The notes under the pieces are model-generated. The model was given only the letters and a program-made list of their open reading frames with translations. It did no database searches and was not told the DNA's origin. DNA of 64,000 nucleotides from Cetobacterium ceti (GTDB taxonomy: Bacteria > Fusobacteriota > Fusobacteriia > Fusobacteriales > Fusobacteriaceae). The first letter of the stretch is position 1. Each line of letters starts with the position of its first letter. Positions 1 to 9,631 of this stretch are shown one piece after another. A program made the translations under genes and the position numbers. Where the stretch lies: positions 16,856 to 80,855 of the forward strand of contig NZ_FUWX01000011.1 of NCBI RefSeq assembly GCF_900167275.1, read 5' to 3'.

Positions 1-5
1 CGATT

Positions 6-105
6 GTATATTAATTTAACCAGTATGGAATTTAAATAAGGCAGTTATCAAAGATAAGAAACATGAAACAGAAGTATATTAATTTAACCAGTATGGAATT
101 TAAAT
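6..105. CRISPR. Possible end of a CRISPR array (two repeats)
   Basis: Two identical 32-nt copies lie at 6-37 and 74-105, separated by 36 nt of unrelated sequence. These are normal CRISPR repeat and spacer sizes. A degenerate partial copy sharing TAATTTAACCA follows at about 119-129, only a few bases after the second copy, which is what a decayed array end can look like. The rest of any array and any cas genes would lie left of the window. With only two full copies, an ordinary intergenic direct repeat is a real alternative. Confidence 0.45.
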
Positions 106-140
106 GAAGAAGTTTTACTAATTTAACCAATTGCAAAAAG

Positions 141-192
141 AAAAAAACCTCCTAAATTGATAGTAAATATCACTTCAATCTAGGGGGTTTTT
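141..192 (-). terminator. Rho-independent terminator of the pbp1A operon
   Basis: An imperfect inverted repeat has arms at about 146-160 and 174-190 and is flanked by an A-run at 136-147, which becomes a T-run on the minus strand. It sits directly behind the stop codon of the minus-strand penicillin-binding protein gene, and may also stop transcription coming from the left. Confidence 0.75.
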
Positions 193-196
193 AATT

Positions 197-2404
197 TTAA
201 TCTCTTCTAAAAATTCTATTAAATATTGAATCTTTTTCTAAATTACTTTTAACTCCAGAAGGAGTTGTATTTTTTTCAACATTATTTTCTGTGTTTATAG
301 ATGAAGGAGGAGTAATATTATTATTAATAATAGTATTTATACCTGCATTATCTAAAAGATAAGTTCCATTTATAACTCCTTCAATACCATATTTATATTT
401 AGATTTTTTCTCAACTTCCATTTTACCTCTTCTTAAAAGATAAGTTTTAGAAGGGTATTTATTAGAGATTAAACCATTGGTAGTATCAAGTTGTTCTAGA
501 ACTAAATCTCCATTTTTAATATAATTATTTAAAAATTCAAATTTACCAGGAGTATAAAGTCCCTTATTAATAAGAGCTTGGTAATAATCTCCCCATAGAG
601 GAGCTACTAAGCCTCCACCAGTCGCTTTTTTAACTTCTGAATTGTCATCATTTCCAAGATAGATAGTAGTAACATATTCAGGAGTTATCCCTGCAAACCA
701 AGTTGTTCTAGATTTATTTGTAGTACCTGTTTTTCCACCTTGTTCAATAGGATTCCCATTTTTATCTTTAACTATAGCTCTTCTACTTGTTCCAGTTTTA
801 ACTGAATTTTTAAGCATATAAGTCATAAGAGATATATTAAGTGGATTAAATCTTTGTTCTATTTTAGGTGTATTTCTATATATGGTATTTCCATACTTAT
901 CATCAATTTTTAAAATCATAGTTGGGTCAACTGCATATCCACCATTGGAGAAAATAGCATAACTTCTAGCAAGTTCAAGTGGAGTTGCTTCAAATGAACC
1001 TAAAGCTAAAGTTAAATTATCAGGAACTTTAAAAGTTCCATTGGCTTTTTCTACAGTTTCATGAAGTTTTTTATAACCAATTCTATCTAAAAGTTTAATA
1101 GCAACAATATTTTGTGATCTATCAAAACCATCTAGAATAGTCATATTTCCTCTATAATGATCACCGTAGTTTCTAGGAGCCCATTTACCATAGACAATTC
1201 TAGAATCCTCTTCAACTAAATTCATTTCATAGCCTAAATCAAGAGCTGAGAAATAAACAAATGGTTTAAATGAAGATCCTAGTTGTCTTTGAGCAAATAG
1301 TGCTCTATTATAATTTCCACTTTTAAAGTTTTTTCCTCCGACGATACTTACAATATTACCATTTTTAGAATCAATGGTTACCATAGCACCTTGAAGCTTT
1401 TTATTTTTCTTTAAAGGACTGTAGTTTTCAAATACTTCCTTGGCAACTTTTTGCATATTTAAATCAAGGGTAGTATATACCTTTAATCCCCCTGTATATA
1501 TAAGATTAGGATCAAAGTTTTTAAGTAAGAAACTTTCAATCATATCTGTAAAATCTGGAGCATTGAAAGCTAAAGCCACAGGAGATTCATTATATATAAC
1601 AGTAGTATATTCATTTTCTTTAAAATCCTTAGGAAGTTTCTTTTCATTTATAAACTTTTGCTTTAAAGCTCTTTCATATTCATCTTCACTTATAAAACCA
1701 AATTTTTTCATTTGAGCTAAAATAAGCTTTTGTCTATATAATGCTCTAGAAAGATGTTTTCTAGGATTATATAATTCAGGTCTATTGGGAATACCTGCTA
1801 AAAGAGCAGCTTCAGCTAAATTAAGATTTTCAACATTTTTTCTAAAGAAAGTTTTAGAAGCAGTTTCTATACCATAGGCTCCACTTCCAAAATAAATTTC
1901 ATTTAGATATTTTTCTAAAATCTCATTTTTAGTATATTTTTTTTCAATTTCAATGGTTATTATAGCCTCTTTAATTTTTCTTGAAAGTTTCTTTTCATGG
2001 GTTAAAAAGGCATTTCTTGCCAATTGCTGAGTAAGAGTACTAGCTCCTTGTGCAGCTCTACCACTTTTTATGTTAACTAATATAGAAGACATAAGTCTAA
2101 GAGGATCTATTCCGTGATGAGAATAAAATCTCCTATCCTCAATAGCTAAAAAAGCATCTTTTACATAATTAGGAACCTTTTCAATTTGAACAGGATCTCT
2201 AACCTCTCTATATATTACATCTATAACTTCGCCATTCCTATCATAAATTGTTGTAGGAATAGAAGGAGCATAGTTTTCAACTAAAGTTGAAACATCAGGA
2301 AGCTCCTTGGAATATTTATCAAAAATTATATATATGGCACCAAATCCTGAAAGTATAAATAAAAATAGACATATGGCTAAATATTTTAAGATTTTTTTAT
2401 TCAT
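197..2404 (-). CDS. Penicillin-binding protein 1A, bifunctional
   Basis: Class A penicillin-binding protein that polymerises glycan strands and cross-links peptidoglycan peptides at the outer face of the inner membrane. One N-terminal membrane segment (about residues 8-28) is followed by a GT51 glycosyltransferase domain with EDRRFYSHHGID near residue 90. The transpeptidase domain has SSFK near residue 380, the SQN motif, and GKTGTT. The length of 735 residues is normal. A GTG nine bases upstream (2413) is possible, but the ATG at 2404 has AGGTG at proper distance. The gene begins right behind the stop of rlmN, so the two are probably co-transcribed. The C-terminal tail is Asn/Thr-rich and has no domain I recognise. 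Confidence 0.93.
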   Translation of the reverse strand: MNKKILKYLAICLFLFILSGFGAIYIIFDKYSKELPDVSTLVENYAPSIPTTIYDRNGEVIDVIYREVRDPVQIEKVPNYVKDAFLAIEDRRFYSHHGIDPLRLMSSILVNIKSGRAAQGASTLTQQLARNAFLTHEKKLSRKIKEAIITIEIEKKYTKNEILEKYLNEIYFGSGAYGIETASKTFFRKNVENLNLAEAALLAGIPNRPELYNPRKHLSRALYRQKLILAQMKKFGFISEDEYERALKQKFINEKKLPKDFKENEYTTVIYNESPVALAFNAPDFTDMIESFLLKNFDPNLIYTGGLKVYTTLDLNMQKVAKEVFENYSPLKKNKKLQGAMVTIDSKNGNIVSIVGGKNFKSGNYNRALFAQRQLGSSFKPFVYFSALDLGYEMNLVEEDSRIVYGKWAPRNYGDHYRGNMTILDGFDRSQNIVAIKLLDRIGYKKLHETVEKANGTFKVPDNLTLALGSFEATPLELARSYAIFSNGGYAVDPTMILKIDDKYGNTIYRNTPKIEQRFNPLNISLMTYMLKNSVKTGTSRRAIVKDKNGNPIEQGGKTGTTNKSRTTWFAGITPEYVTTIYLGNDDNSEVKKATGGGLVAPLWGDYYQALINKGLYTPGKFEFLNNYIKNGDLVLEQLDTTNGLISNKYPSKTYLLRRGKMEVEKKSKYKYGIEGVINGTYLLDNAGINTIINNNITPPSSINTENNVEKNTTPSGVKSNLEKDSIFNRIFRRD

Positions 2405-2413
2405 AGGATGCAC

Positions 2414-3466
2414 CTATTTTTGTTGATGCTTTTGTCTTAACTGACCACAAGCACCATCAATATCAGTACCTTTTTCTCCTCTAATAGTAACATTAACTTT
2501 TCTTACATCTTTTAAATAATTGTAGAATCTGTCTATTTTCTTTTCTGATGGTCTTTCATAATCTTTACCTTCTACAGGATTACAAGGTATTAAGTTTACA
2601 ACATGGTCAAAATCATGAACAAAATCAGCTAAGGCAGATGCGTCTGCTTCTGAACAGTTGAAATTATTAATTAAAATATACTCAAAAGAAATTCTTCTTT
2701 TACTTTGTTTTTGATATTCTTGTAAAACTGTATGTAAATCTTCTAATGGATATCTTTTGTTAATAGGCATGATCCAATCTCTTTTTTCATTTACAGCACT
2801 GTGTAAAGAAATAGCTAATTCAACAGGTAATCTTTCCTCAAGTAATCTTTCAATACCAGGAACGATTCCAGAAGTTGAAATTGTAATTTTTCTTTTAGAA
2901 ATATTAACTCCATTTTCACTAGATAAAATATCAATTGCTTTTAACAGGTTATCTAAGTTTAATAATGGCTCTCCCATTCCCATAAATACAATATTATTTA
3001 TTTGAAGACCTTGCTTTAACAATCTTCTTTCAATTGTATAGAATTGGTTAATGATTTCATTTACATCAAGGTTTCTTACAAATCCACCCATACCAGTAGC
3101 ACAGAAATCACACTTTACAGCACATCCAACTTGAGAAGACATACAAATAGTAACTCTGTCCTTATGTTTTAAAATAACAGATTCAACAGTTGATTTATCT
3201 TCTAATTCAAATAAAAACTTTTCAGTTTTATCTATTTTAGATACTTGATGCTTTAAAAGGTTTAAAAATGGAATATAAGCTTTTTCAGCAAGTTTTTCTC
3301 TATCTTTTAATGAAATATTACTCATCTCATTAAGGTCTCTTACTATTTTCCCATGTAACCATGTGAAAATTTGTTTACCATGGAATTTTTTCATCCCAAG
3401 TTCATTAACTACAAATTCCTGTAGTTCTTTTTCATTTAAATTTAACAGATTAATTTTCTCTGACAT
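2414..3466 (-). CDS. rlmN: 23S rRNA/tRNA adenosine-C2 methyltransferase RlmN
   Basis: Radical-SAM enzyme that methylates C2 of A2503 in 23S rRNA and of A37 in some tRNAs. The radical-SAM cysteine motif is seen in [13 protein letters not shown] (about residues 114-126). The glycine-rich MGMGEPLLN follows, and the conserved C-terminal GACGQL supplies the second catalytic cysteine. Its 350 residues match the family. It sits in a minus-strand group with the AlaX gene upstream (54-bp gap) and pbp1A directly downstream. Confidence 0.95.
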   Translation of the reverse strand: MSEKINLLNLNEKELQEFVVNELGMKKFHGKQIFTWLHGKIVRDLNEMSNISLKDREKLAEKAYIPFLNLLKHQVSKIDKTEKFLFELEDKSTVESVILKHKDRVTICMSSQVGCAVKCDFCATGMGGFVRNLDVNEIINQFYTIERRLLKQGLQINNIVFMGMGEPLLNLDNLLKAIDILSSENGVNISKRKITISTSGIVPGIERLLEERLPVELAISLHSAVNEKRDWIMPINKRYPLEDLHTVLQEYQKQSKRRISFEYILINNFNCSEADASALADFVHDFDHVVNLIPCNPVEGKDYERPSEKKIDRFYNYLKDVRKVNVTIRGEKGTDIDGACGQLRQKHQQK

Positions 3467-3520
3467 TGTTCCTCCAAAATTATTTAAAATAAGTATAATT
3501 ATAACAGAAAAACAAGGAAA

Positions 3521-4642
3521 TTACAATGTAAAAAACTTTTCTAAAGCACATAAAATGAAGGTTTTATCTAGGTCTCCTTTTATATTGGCTCTCTCCTTGC
3601 TTCCCCCTCCTCTTATATTAGAATTAAGAACAGTTAAAAATTTTACAAAGGCACCACAGTCTATAAGGTGAGAAGTTACAATTCCTCCATTATCAAATAA
3701 ACCTATAAAAACATGTTCATTTTTGTCCATATTAGAAGATATGTATTCAATTACCCTGTGATTTCCTTGGAAAAATAAAACTTTTTTATCCTCTAAAAGA
3801 ATTGGATTTTTATAAAGATTATCAAGTATTATTGTACCATAGTCCTGGGATAAAAGTCTAAGTTCTCCCTCGATTTTTTTCTTTTCTTCTAAAACTTTAT
3901 CAGTCATAGCTAGAATTTCAAAATCTTTACAACTATACTTTGCAACTAAGGTATTTATAATTTTATTTCTATTTTTATAATCATCTATGGCTCTTTGACC
4001 ACTTAAGAAATAAAATCTAGTATAGGAACCTTTTATTTTTTCCCATTTTATGATTTTAAAAAGTCTAAGTTCTTTTATATTTTCCACATGAAAACCAGCA
4101 CAGGCACTTGTATCAATTCCTTCAATTTCAATTATTCTTACAGAATCTTGAACTTTTTCACTAATTTTTTTTCTAAGAGATTTAAGTTCTGCTGCTTCAT
4201 TTTTAGGTAAAATATTTATTAAAACATGGGAACCTTTACCAATAAATTCGTTTATTTTATCTTCTAATTCCTCTATGGTTCTAGGGGATAAATCTTGAGA
4301 ATCTAAGTCCACTGTGGAATAGTTATCACTCATTCTAAATCCTACAGTATTAAGTTCATAATCATTATAGGCAATAGCCGAAAAGAGATGTTGTGCTGTA
4401 TGCTGTATGGCAATATCTACTCTTCTAGCTTCATCTATAAAATAAAAATATGTTCCAGGGGTTAACTCCTTATTCACTATAACAAAGTGTTCATCTACAA
4501 CATTTAATATTTTAGCACCATTGATATTACCTCTATCGCCCAGTTGGCCACCCTTTCCATCTATATAAAATGGAGAATTTTCAATTTCTGCTTTGAAGAA
4601 ATTGCCCTCTTTAGCACAAGATAAAACTTTAATTTTGTCCAT
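3521..4642 (-). CDS. Alanyl-tRNA editing protein, AlaX-L type with DHHA1 domain
   Basis: Free-standing trans-editing enzyme expected to hydrolyse mischarged Ser- or Gly-tRNA(Ala). The metal-binding HTAQH motif (near residue 80) and the later CAGFH form the zinc site of the AlaRS editing domain. The C-terminal third ends in a DHHA1-like segment with GGGSKERANIKG. At 373 residues it is the long AlaX form. A GGAGGGA ribosome site precedes the ATG. It is the first gene of the alaX-rlmN-pbp1A group. Confidence 0.85.
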   Translation of the reverse strand: MDKIKVLSCAKEGNFFKAEIENSPFYIDGKGGQLGDRGNINGAKILNVVDEHFVIVNKELTPGTYFYFIDEARRVDIAIQHTAQHLFSAIAYNDYELNTVGFRMSDNYSTVDLDSQDLSPRTIEELEDKINEFIGKGSHVLINILPKNEAAELKSLRKKISEKVQDSVRIIEIEGIDTSACAGFHVENIKELRLFKIIKWEKIKGSYTRFYFLSGQRAIDDYKNRNKIINTLVAKYSCKDFEILAMTDKVLEEKKKIEGELRLLSQDYGTIILDNLYKNPILLEDKKVLFFQGNHRVIEYISSNMDKNEHVFIGLFDNGGIVTSHLIDCGAFVKFLTVLNSNIRGGGSKERANIKGDLDKTFILCALEKFFTL

Positions 4643-4720
4643 AGTTCCCTCCTTGAAATAACCAGTTAATTAATTATAGAATGGAGAAATTCTAAAAGCA
4701 ATAGTTATTTGGAAAAGTTA

Positions 4721-4749
4721 TTGACAAAAGAGCTGAAATAGTATAATAT
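4721..4749 (+). promoter_or_regulatory. Promoter of the tRNA-Leu/tRNA-Ser unit
   Basis: TTGACA at 4721-4726 is followed by TATAAT at 4742-4747 (15-bp spacer) overlapping TAATAT at 4744-4749 (17-bp spacer). It lies just upstream of the first tRNA, as expected for a strong stable-RNA promoter. Confidence 0.75.
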
Positions 4750-4761
4750 AGCCAGTGTGAA

Positions 4762-4847
4762 GCCTGAGTGGCGGAATGGTAGACGCGACGGACTCAAAAT
4801 CCGTTTCCCCCAAAGGAGTAAGGGTTCAAGTCCCTTCTCAGGTACCA
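4762..4847 (+). tRNA. tRNA-Leu (anticodon CAA)
   Basis: The acceptor stem GCCTGAG pairs with CTCAGGT, leaving discriminator A and an encoded CCA. The anticodon stem CGGA/TCCG encloses the loop CTCAAAA, so the anticodon is CAA. A long variable arm and a GGTTCAAGTCC T-arm are present, as in class II tRNAs. Confidence 0.96.
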
Positions 4848-4850
4848 ATT

Positions 4851-4938
4851 GGTAGAGTGACCGAGTGGCTAAGGAGCACGCCTGGAACGCGTGTAAGGCG
4901 TAACAGCCTCGTGGGTTCAAGTCCCACCTCTATCGCCA
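4851..4938 (+). tRNA. tRNA-Ser (anticodon GGA)
   Basis: The acceptor stem GGTAGAG pairs with CTCTATC, followed by G and an encoded CCA. The anticodon stem CACGC/GCGTG encloses CTGGAAC, so the anticodon is GGA. The long variable arm is typical of serine tRNA. It lies three bases after tRNA-Leu and is surely co-transcribed with it. Confidence 0.96.
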
Positions 4939-4949
4939 TATGAAATTAT

Positions 4950-4974
4950 AGCAGCTAGTAGCTGCTTTTTTTTA
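4950..4974 (+). terminator. Terminator of the tRNA unit
   Basis: A perfect 7-bp stem, AGCAGCT and AGCTGCT with a 3-nt loop, is followed by a run of eight T. Confidence 0.88.
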
Positions 4975-4999
4975 TATTTTTTAGAAATTAGGAGAAAAA

Positions 5000-6673
5000 A
5001 TGAGAAAAAAACTAATAGGTAGTTTTTTGTTTATCAGTATCTTTATAGGCGGAATATATACACATTTATATATGCACAAGATAAATCATTATTCAATTCC
5101 AGAAGAATTATTGAAAACTAAAAATAAAATACATAATATAGAAAACTTAACTAATAAAGAATGGGAGACTTTACTTAATTTTAAAAATATTCCAAAATAT
5201 AAATATAAAAAGAAATATATAGAAATTGCTGAGAGTATCCGACCGATACTAGGAAGTGAAAATGGATATACCATAGGAAGTATAATTCTTGAAGATATAT
5301 TATTAAATGGAGAATTATCCAATGAAGAAAAACTATATATTTTAAATAAACTAAGAATTTTAAAAAATAATCCCTATAATTTAGTTGAAAATATTCAATG
5401 TACAATGGAATATATACAGTTAGGGCAATTTGTCGGGGATAGATATCATATAGCTAAAGGAAAGGTTGCCTTAGCAACAATTTTTAGTGGATTAAAGGGA
5501 TATGAAATAGCAAATAAGATTTTGGAAGAAGTTTTAAGAGAGAATAATGGAGAGATTAATATTTTAGCTCTTATAAATTTAAGTGAAAATTATTTGTTTT
5601 TAGGAGAATATGATAAAGTTTTAGAAAATATAGAAAAAGTTAATAATTATAAAAAATATTATGATGATAAATATTTAATAGATATTGAAGTAATAAAAAA
5701 CTCGATACTTTGTGAAACTTATACAAAGTTAAAAAATAAAGATAAGGCTTTAGAGTATTTAAAAAAAGCTGAATATTATTTAAATAACGTTAAGGGAAAT
5801 TATTTTATTGGAAAGGAACTTGTTTATGAGACAGCTCTTGAATATTATAATCTTCAATTTAATTTTGAACAATTAAATGAGAATAAAATATATAAAACAT
5901 TAAAATGTGCAGAAGAAAAAAATAATCTAAGATTTATTTACACTTCCTATGATTTACTATTCGAATATTATAAAAAAATAGAAAATTTTGAAAAATATTA
6001 TAATTTAAAAAAGAAATATGATTTGAAAATAAAAGAGATCAATGAAATGAACTATGAAATTTTAACTCTATATACAATTAATTCCATAGAAAGTGGAATT
6101 ATTGCTAGAAATAATATTCTTTTAAAAAAGAAATTATGGGGACTTTTTGGGATGTCTTTATTTTTAATAATAGGAATAATTTTTCTTTTGGAACTATTTT
6201 TAAAATCTAAAAAAAATATAAGAATAGATGAGCTAACAGAAATATATAATAGAAAAGCCTTTAATGAAGATATAGAAAGATTAAAAAATCAAGATTATTA
6301 TATGGTTATATTTGATATAGATAACTTTAAAAAAATAAATGATGAATATGGACATCCTTTTGGAGATAGGGTCTTAAAAAAAGTTAGTAGAAGAATTTCT
6401 AATAAACTTGGGAAAAAGAAAAATACTTTTTTTTATAGAATTGGCGGAGAGGAATTTATAATAATTTTTAAGAAAATTTCAAAGGAAGAAGTTATATATG
6501 AATGTGAGTGTATTAGAATGGCTGTGGAACTTTTAAAATGGAAAAACAAGGAATTAAAAGTTACCATTAGTGGTGGTCTTTCTAAAGGTCAAGAAAATAT
6601 TTATGAGATTTGTGATAAATTATTATATAAAAGTAAAAAAAATGGAAAAAACAAAATATTAAATAATTTATAA
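5000..6673 (+). CDS. Membrane diguanylate cyclase with periplasmic TPR-like sensor
   Basis: Predicted to make cyclic di-GMP. An N-terminal membrane segment (about residues 4-26) and a second one (about 385-407) bracket a long, helix-rich extracytoplasmic region with TPR-like repeats. The GGDEF domain is cytoplasmic. The active-site signature is GGEEF (482-486), an accepted active variant, preceded by FDIDNFKKINDEYGH. The usual inhibitory I-site RxxD just before GGEEF is not there (KKNT at that place), so product inhibition may be missing. The ligand of the sensor region is unknown. A GGAG ribosome site precedes the ATG. Confidence 0.88.
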   Translation: MRKKLIGSFLFISIFIGGIYTHLYMHKINHYSIPEELLKTKNKIHNIENLTNKEWETLLNFKNIPKYKYKKKYIEIAESIRPILGSENGYTIGSIILEDILLNGELSNEEKLYILNKLRILKNNPYNLVENIQCTMEYIQLGQFVGDRYHIAKGKVALATIFSGLKGYEIANKILEEVLRENNGEINILALINLSENYLFLGEYDKVLENIEKVNNYKKYYDDKYLIDIEVIKNSILCETYTKLKNKDKALEYLKKAEYYLNNVKGNYFIGKELVYETALEYYNLQFNFEQLNENKIYKTLKCAEEKNNLRFIYTSYDLLFEYYKKIENFEKYYNLKKKYDLKIKEINEMNYEILTLYTINSIESGIIARNNILLKKKLWGLFGMSLFLIIGIIFLLELFLKSKKNIRIDELTEIYNRKAFNEDIERLKNQDYYMVIFDIDNFKKINDEYGHPFGDRVLKKVSRRISNKLGKKKNTFFYRIGGEEFIIIFKKISKEEVIYECECIRMAVELLKWKNKELKVTISGGLSKGQENIYEICDKLLYKSKKNGKNKILNNL

Positions 6674-6687
6674 AGGGAGTATTTTAT

Positions 6688-7188
6688 ATGATAAGACTAG
6701 CTGAAGCAAAAGATTTAAATGGTATAATGGATATTATAAAAGATACCATAAGCGAAATGAAGGAAGAAAATAATATTCAATGGGATGAAACGTATCCTAA
6801 AAGAGAGGATTTTTTAAAGGACCTTGAAAGCAAAACTTTATATGTCAATGAAGAAAGACATAATATAAGAGGATTTATCTGTATTGATAAAAACCAACCT
6901 GAAGCTTATAATCTTTTACAATGGCAGGGACAAGATAAGGATTTTATGGTAATTCATAGAATGGCAGTTGGTAAAAATTATAGAAATCAAGGATTAGGTA
7001 AAACTTTATTTGAATTTGCAGAAAAAATAGCCTTAGAAAATAATATATATTTTTTAAGAAGTGACACTTATTCATTAAATTATAAAATGAGAAGTTTATT
7101 TAGAAGAGAAAAGTATAGATTTATAGGAGAGGCTGATTTTGGTAAGGAGAAAAAATTCTATTGCTATGAAAAGGAAATAAAAATGTAA
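6688..7188 (+). CDS. GNAT-family N-acetyltransferase
   Basis: Acetyl-CoA-dependent acetyltransferase of unknown substrate. The acetyl-CoA loop is seen in VGKNYRNQGLGKTLFEFAE (about residues 94-112), preceded by the beta strand FMVIHRMAV. At 166 residues it is a single GNAT domain. It starts 14 bp behind the diguanylate cyclase gene with a GGGAG ribosome site, so it is probably co-transcribed, but nothing ties it to that pathway. Confidence 0.85.
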   Translation: MIRLAEAKDLNGIMDIIKDTISEMKEENNIQWDETYPKREDFLKDLESKTLYVNEERHNIRGFICIDKNQPEAYNLLQWQGQDKDFMVIHRMAVGKNYRNQGLGKTLFEFAEKIALENNIYFLRSDTYSLNYKMRSLFRREKYRFIGEADFGKEKKFYCYEKEIKM

Positions 7189-7233
7189 TCACGAAGAATA
7201 GATTAACAAGATTAAGAAATTTGGAGGATGAAA

Positions 7234-8313
7234 ATGGAGCAAATTATTCAATCACCAGGTAAATATATTCAAGGTATAGGAGCTATTGAAAAAATAGGAG
7301 CCCATGCAGGAGTAAAATCCTTTGTACTAGCAGATGAGTTTGTAATGGGAATTACAAGAGAAAAAATTGAAAAAAGCTTTAAGGAAGTTAAAGAAGAAGT
7401 TGTTTTTGAAATCTTTAAGGGAGAATGTTCTAAAAATGAAGTAAAAAGACTTGAAGAGGCTGCAAAAACAGAAAAATGTAAGATGGTAATAGGAGTTGGA
7501 GGAGGAAAAACTTTAGATGCAGCTAAGGCTGTGGGTTATTTTTTAAAGTTACCAGTTATGATAGTTCCAACTATTGCATCAACTGACTCTCCATGTACAG
7601 CTTTAACAGTTTTTTATCATGATGATGGAACATTTGACGAGTATTTATTCTTACCTCATAATCCAGATATAATATTAATGGATACAGATATTATTGCAAA
7701 GGCTCCTAGTAGACTTTTAGTAGCAGGAATGGGAGATGCTTTAGCAACATATTTTGAAGTTAAATCATGTGTGAATTCAAATTCATTAAACTTAGTTGGA
7801 GGTCTTCCTACTAAGGGAGGAGAGGCTCTAGCAAGATTATGTTTTGAAACATTAATGGAAGATGGAGAAAAGGCTTTAATGGCAGCGGAGAAAAAAGTTG
7901 CAACAAAAGCATTAAATAATATAATAGAAGCCAACACATATTTAAGTGGAGTTGGAGCAGAAAGTGGAGGACTTGGAGCAGCTCACTCAATCCATAATGG
8001 ATTTACCATTTTAAAAGAGTGTCACCATTTATACCATGGGGAAAAGGTTGCCTTTGGAACATTGGCTCAAATGTTCTTAGAAAATTATCCTATGGATGAA
8101 ATAGAAGAAGTGGCTTATTTCTGTAAAAGAGTTGGGTTACCTGTATCTTTAGAAGAAATGGGAATTAAAGAAATTGATGAGGAGAAAATAATGGAAGTTG
8201 CTAAGGCTTCTTGTGCACCAGGAGAAACAATTCATAACACTCCATTTAAAGTAACCCCAGAAGATGTATTTGCTGCAATAATGACAGCGGATAATTTTGG
8301 GTCATCTTTATAG
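7234..8313 (+). CDS. gldA: Glycerol dehydrogenase
   Basis: NAD-dependent glycerol dehydrogenase of the metal-dependent ADH superfamily, which converts glycerol to dihydroxyacetone in the cytoplasm. GVGGGKTLDAAKA (NAD binding), PTIASTDSPCTA, and the metal ligands in MGDALATYFE and the two histidines of GAAHSIHNGF and HHLYHGEKVAFG are all present. The start at 7234 is preferred to the ATG at 7228 because GGAGG ends right before 7228 and is correctly spaced only for 7234. It stands alone and ends at a clear terminator. Confidence 0.93.
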   Translation: MEQIIQSPGKYIQGIGAIEKIGAHAGVKSFVLADEFVMGITREKIEKSFKEVKEEVVFEIFKGECSKNEVKRLEEAAKTEKCKMVIGVGGGKTLDAAKAVGYFLKLPVMIVPTIASTDSPCTALTVFYHDDGTFDEYLFLPHNPDIILMDTDIIAKAPSRLLVAGMGDALATYFEVKSCVNSNSLNLVGGLPTKGGEALARLCFETLMEDGEKALMAAEKKVATKALNNIIEANTYLSGVGAESGGLGAAHSIHNGFTILKECHHLYHGEKVAFGTLAQMFLENYPMDEIEEVAYFCKRVGLPVSLEEMGIKEIDEEKIMEVAKASCAPGETIHNTPFKVTPEDVFAAIMTADNFGSSL

Positions 8314-8323
8314 AAAAAATAAT

Positions 8324-8360
8324 ACAGGCTGTTGAAGAAATTCAATGGTCTGTTTTTTAT
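8324..8360 (+). terminator. Terminator behind gldA
   Basis: A 13-bp imperfect stem has arms at 8324-8336 and 8341-8353 around a GAAA loop and is followed by a T-rich run. Confidence 0.8.
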
Positions 8361-8432
8361 TTTTTGTAAAAAAGGATGGAAATATTAGAAGGAGAATATT
8401 TAATAAAAGTTATTAGTTAAAAGGAGGAAAAT

Positions 8433-9554
8433 ATGAAAATTTTTATTACAATATTATTTCTTATATTTTCAACTTTGACCTATACTCTTGAGGAAGAGCA
8501 AGGGGAAGGAAAAGGAGTAGGGTTTATTCCCTATGAATTATATACAAAACAATTAAAAGAAACAATTAAAGAGTATAAGGATAAAATTTTAGAACATTGG
8601 TCCCATGCGGAACTTCCTACAAATCATAAATGGGTTCAATATAGTCATGATTATAAGGAAAAATGTGTGGTAGATTTTAAAAATGAAAAGATAATGATAA
8701 ATGTTATAGTTCCAGAGGATAATCATCTTCATCATTCAAATAAAAAAATAATGGAAAATGTTAAAGAGATGTTAAAACAAGATTTAAAAGAATCCTCTAA
8801 GAAAACTCCCTATATGAATGATAATCATGTGATAGATTCAGATGAATTATTAGTTGGAGATATTTATGATTTAGCAGGAGATACACCTGAGGAATCGGAA
8901 AAGAAAATAGATAAAATGATATCAGAATCTAAACCAGTTATAAAAAAAGCTAAAAAAAAGGGAGAGGTTATTGTGGAGCTAAGTATTCCTTTTCCTAAGG
9001 ATGGGATTTTAAAAAAAGCTGCAAAATATAAAAAAGAGGTTGAAAAAAGAGCCAAGGAATATGAGATAAAGGAATCACTAATTTATGCTGTAATTCATTC
9101 AGAAAGTTGGTATAATCCCTTTGCAAGATCTTCTGTTCCAGCTTATGGGCTTATGCAAATAGTCCCAGAAACATCTGGGAAAGATGTAGCAAAAAGAATA
9201 TATGGAAAGGTTATTTTATTTACGCCGAAATATTTATACAACAGTAAAAATAATATAGAAGCAGGAACAAATTATTTAAATTTATTATATTATACATATT
9301 TTGGAGATATTGAAAATGAAATTTCAAGAAAATACTGTACTATAGCTAGTTATAATACAGGGGCAGGAAATGTTTCAAGAGCTATTTTAGGAAAAATTGA
9401 TTTACAAGAGACCATAGATAAAATAAATAAAATGACCAGTGATGAAGTTTATAATAGACTTATTAAACATCTTCCCTATAAAGAGACCAAAGAATATTTA
9501 AAAGCAGTTAATACAAGGGATATATATTACCAAGAAATTATAGAGGATATATAA
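8433..9554 (+). CDS. Murein lytic transglycosylase (MltC-like)
   Basis: Predicted peptidoglycan-cleaving enzyme acting outside the inner membrane. An N-terminal signal peptide (about residues 1-18) has no lipobox cysteine, unlike E. coli MltC. The middle region resembles the MltC N-terminal domain. The SLT catalytic domain starts near residue 215, with the probable catalytic glutamate in AVIHSESWYNPFA, then YGLMQIVPETSG and the ASYNTGAGNVSRA segment. An AAGGAGG ribosome site precedes the ATG. Confidence 0.87.
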   Translation: MKIFITILFLIFSTLTYTLEEEQGEGKGVGFIPYELYTKQLKETIKEYKDKILEHWSHAELPTNHKWVQYSHDYKEKCVVDFKNEKIMINVIVPEDNHLHHSNKKIMENVKEMLKQDLKESSKKTPYMNDNHVIDSDELLVGDIYDLAGDTPEESEKKIDKMISESKPVIKKAKKKGEVIVELSIPFPKDGILKKAAKYKKEVEKRAKEYEIKESLIYAVIHSESWYNPFARSSVPAYGLMQIVPETSGKDVAKRIYGKVILFTPKYLYNSKNNIEAGTNYLNLLYYTYFGDIENEISRKYCTIASYNTGAGNVSRAILGKIDLQETIDKINKMTSDEVYNRLIKHLPYKETKEYLKAVNTRDIYYQEIIEDI

Positions 9555-9631
9555 TTCTTTAGCTAGCAAATAAGGAAAATATATGGTAAAGTAAAAATGC
9601 AGTTAAAAAAGCAAAAAAGGAGAGAGTAGTA

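Noticed and set aside
4705-4920. A 71-residue open frame on the minus strand across the two tRNA genes
   Set aside because: It is the antisense of two complete, well-folded tRNAs; the frame is chance.
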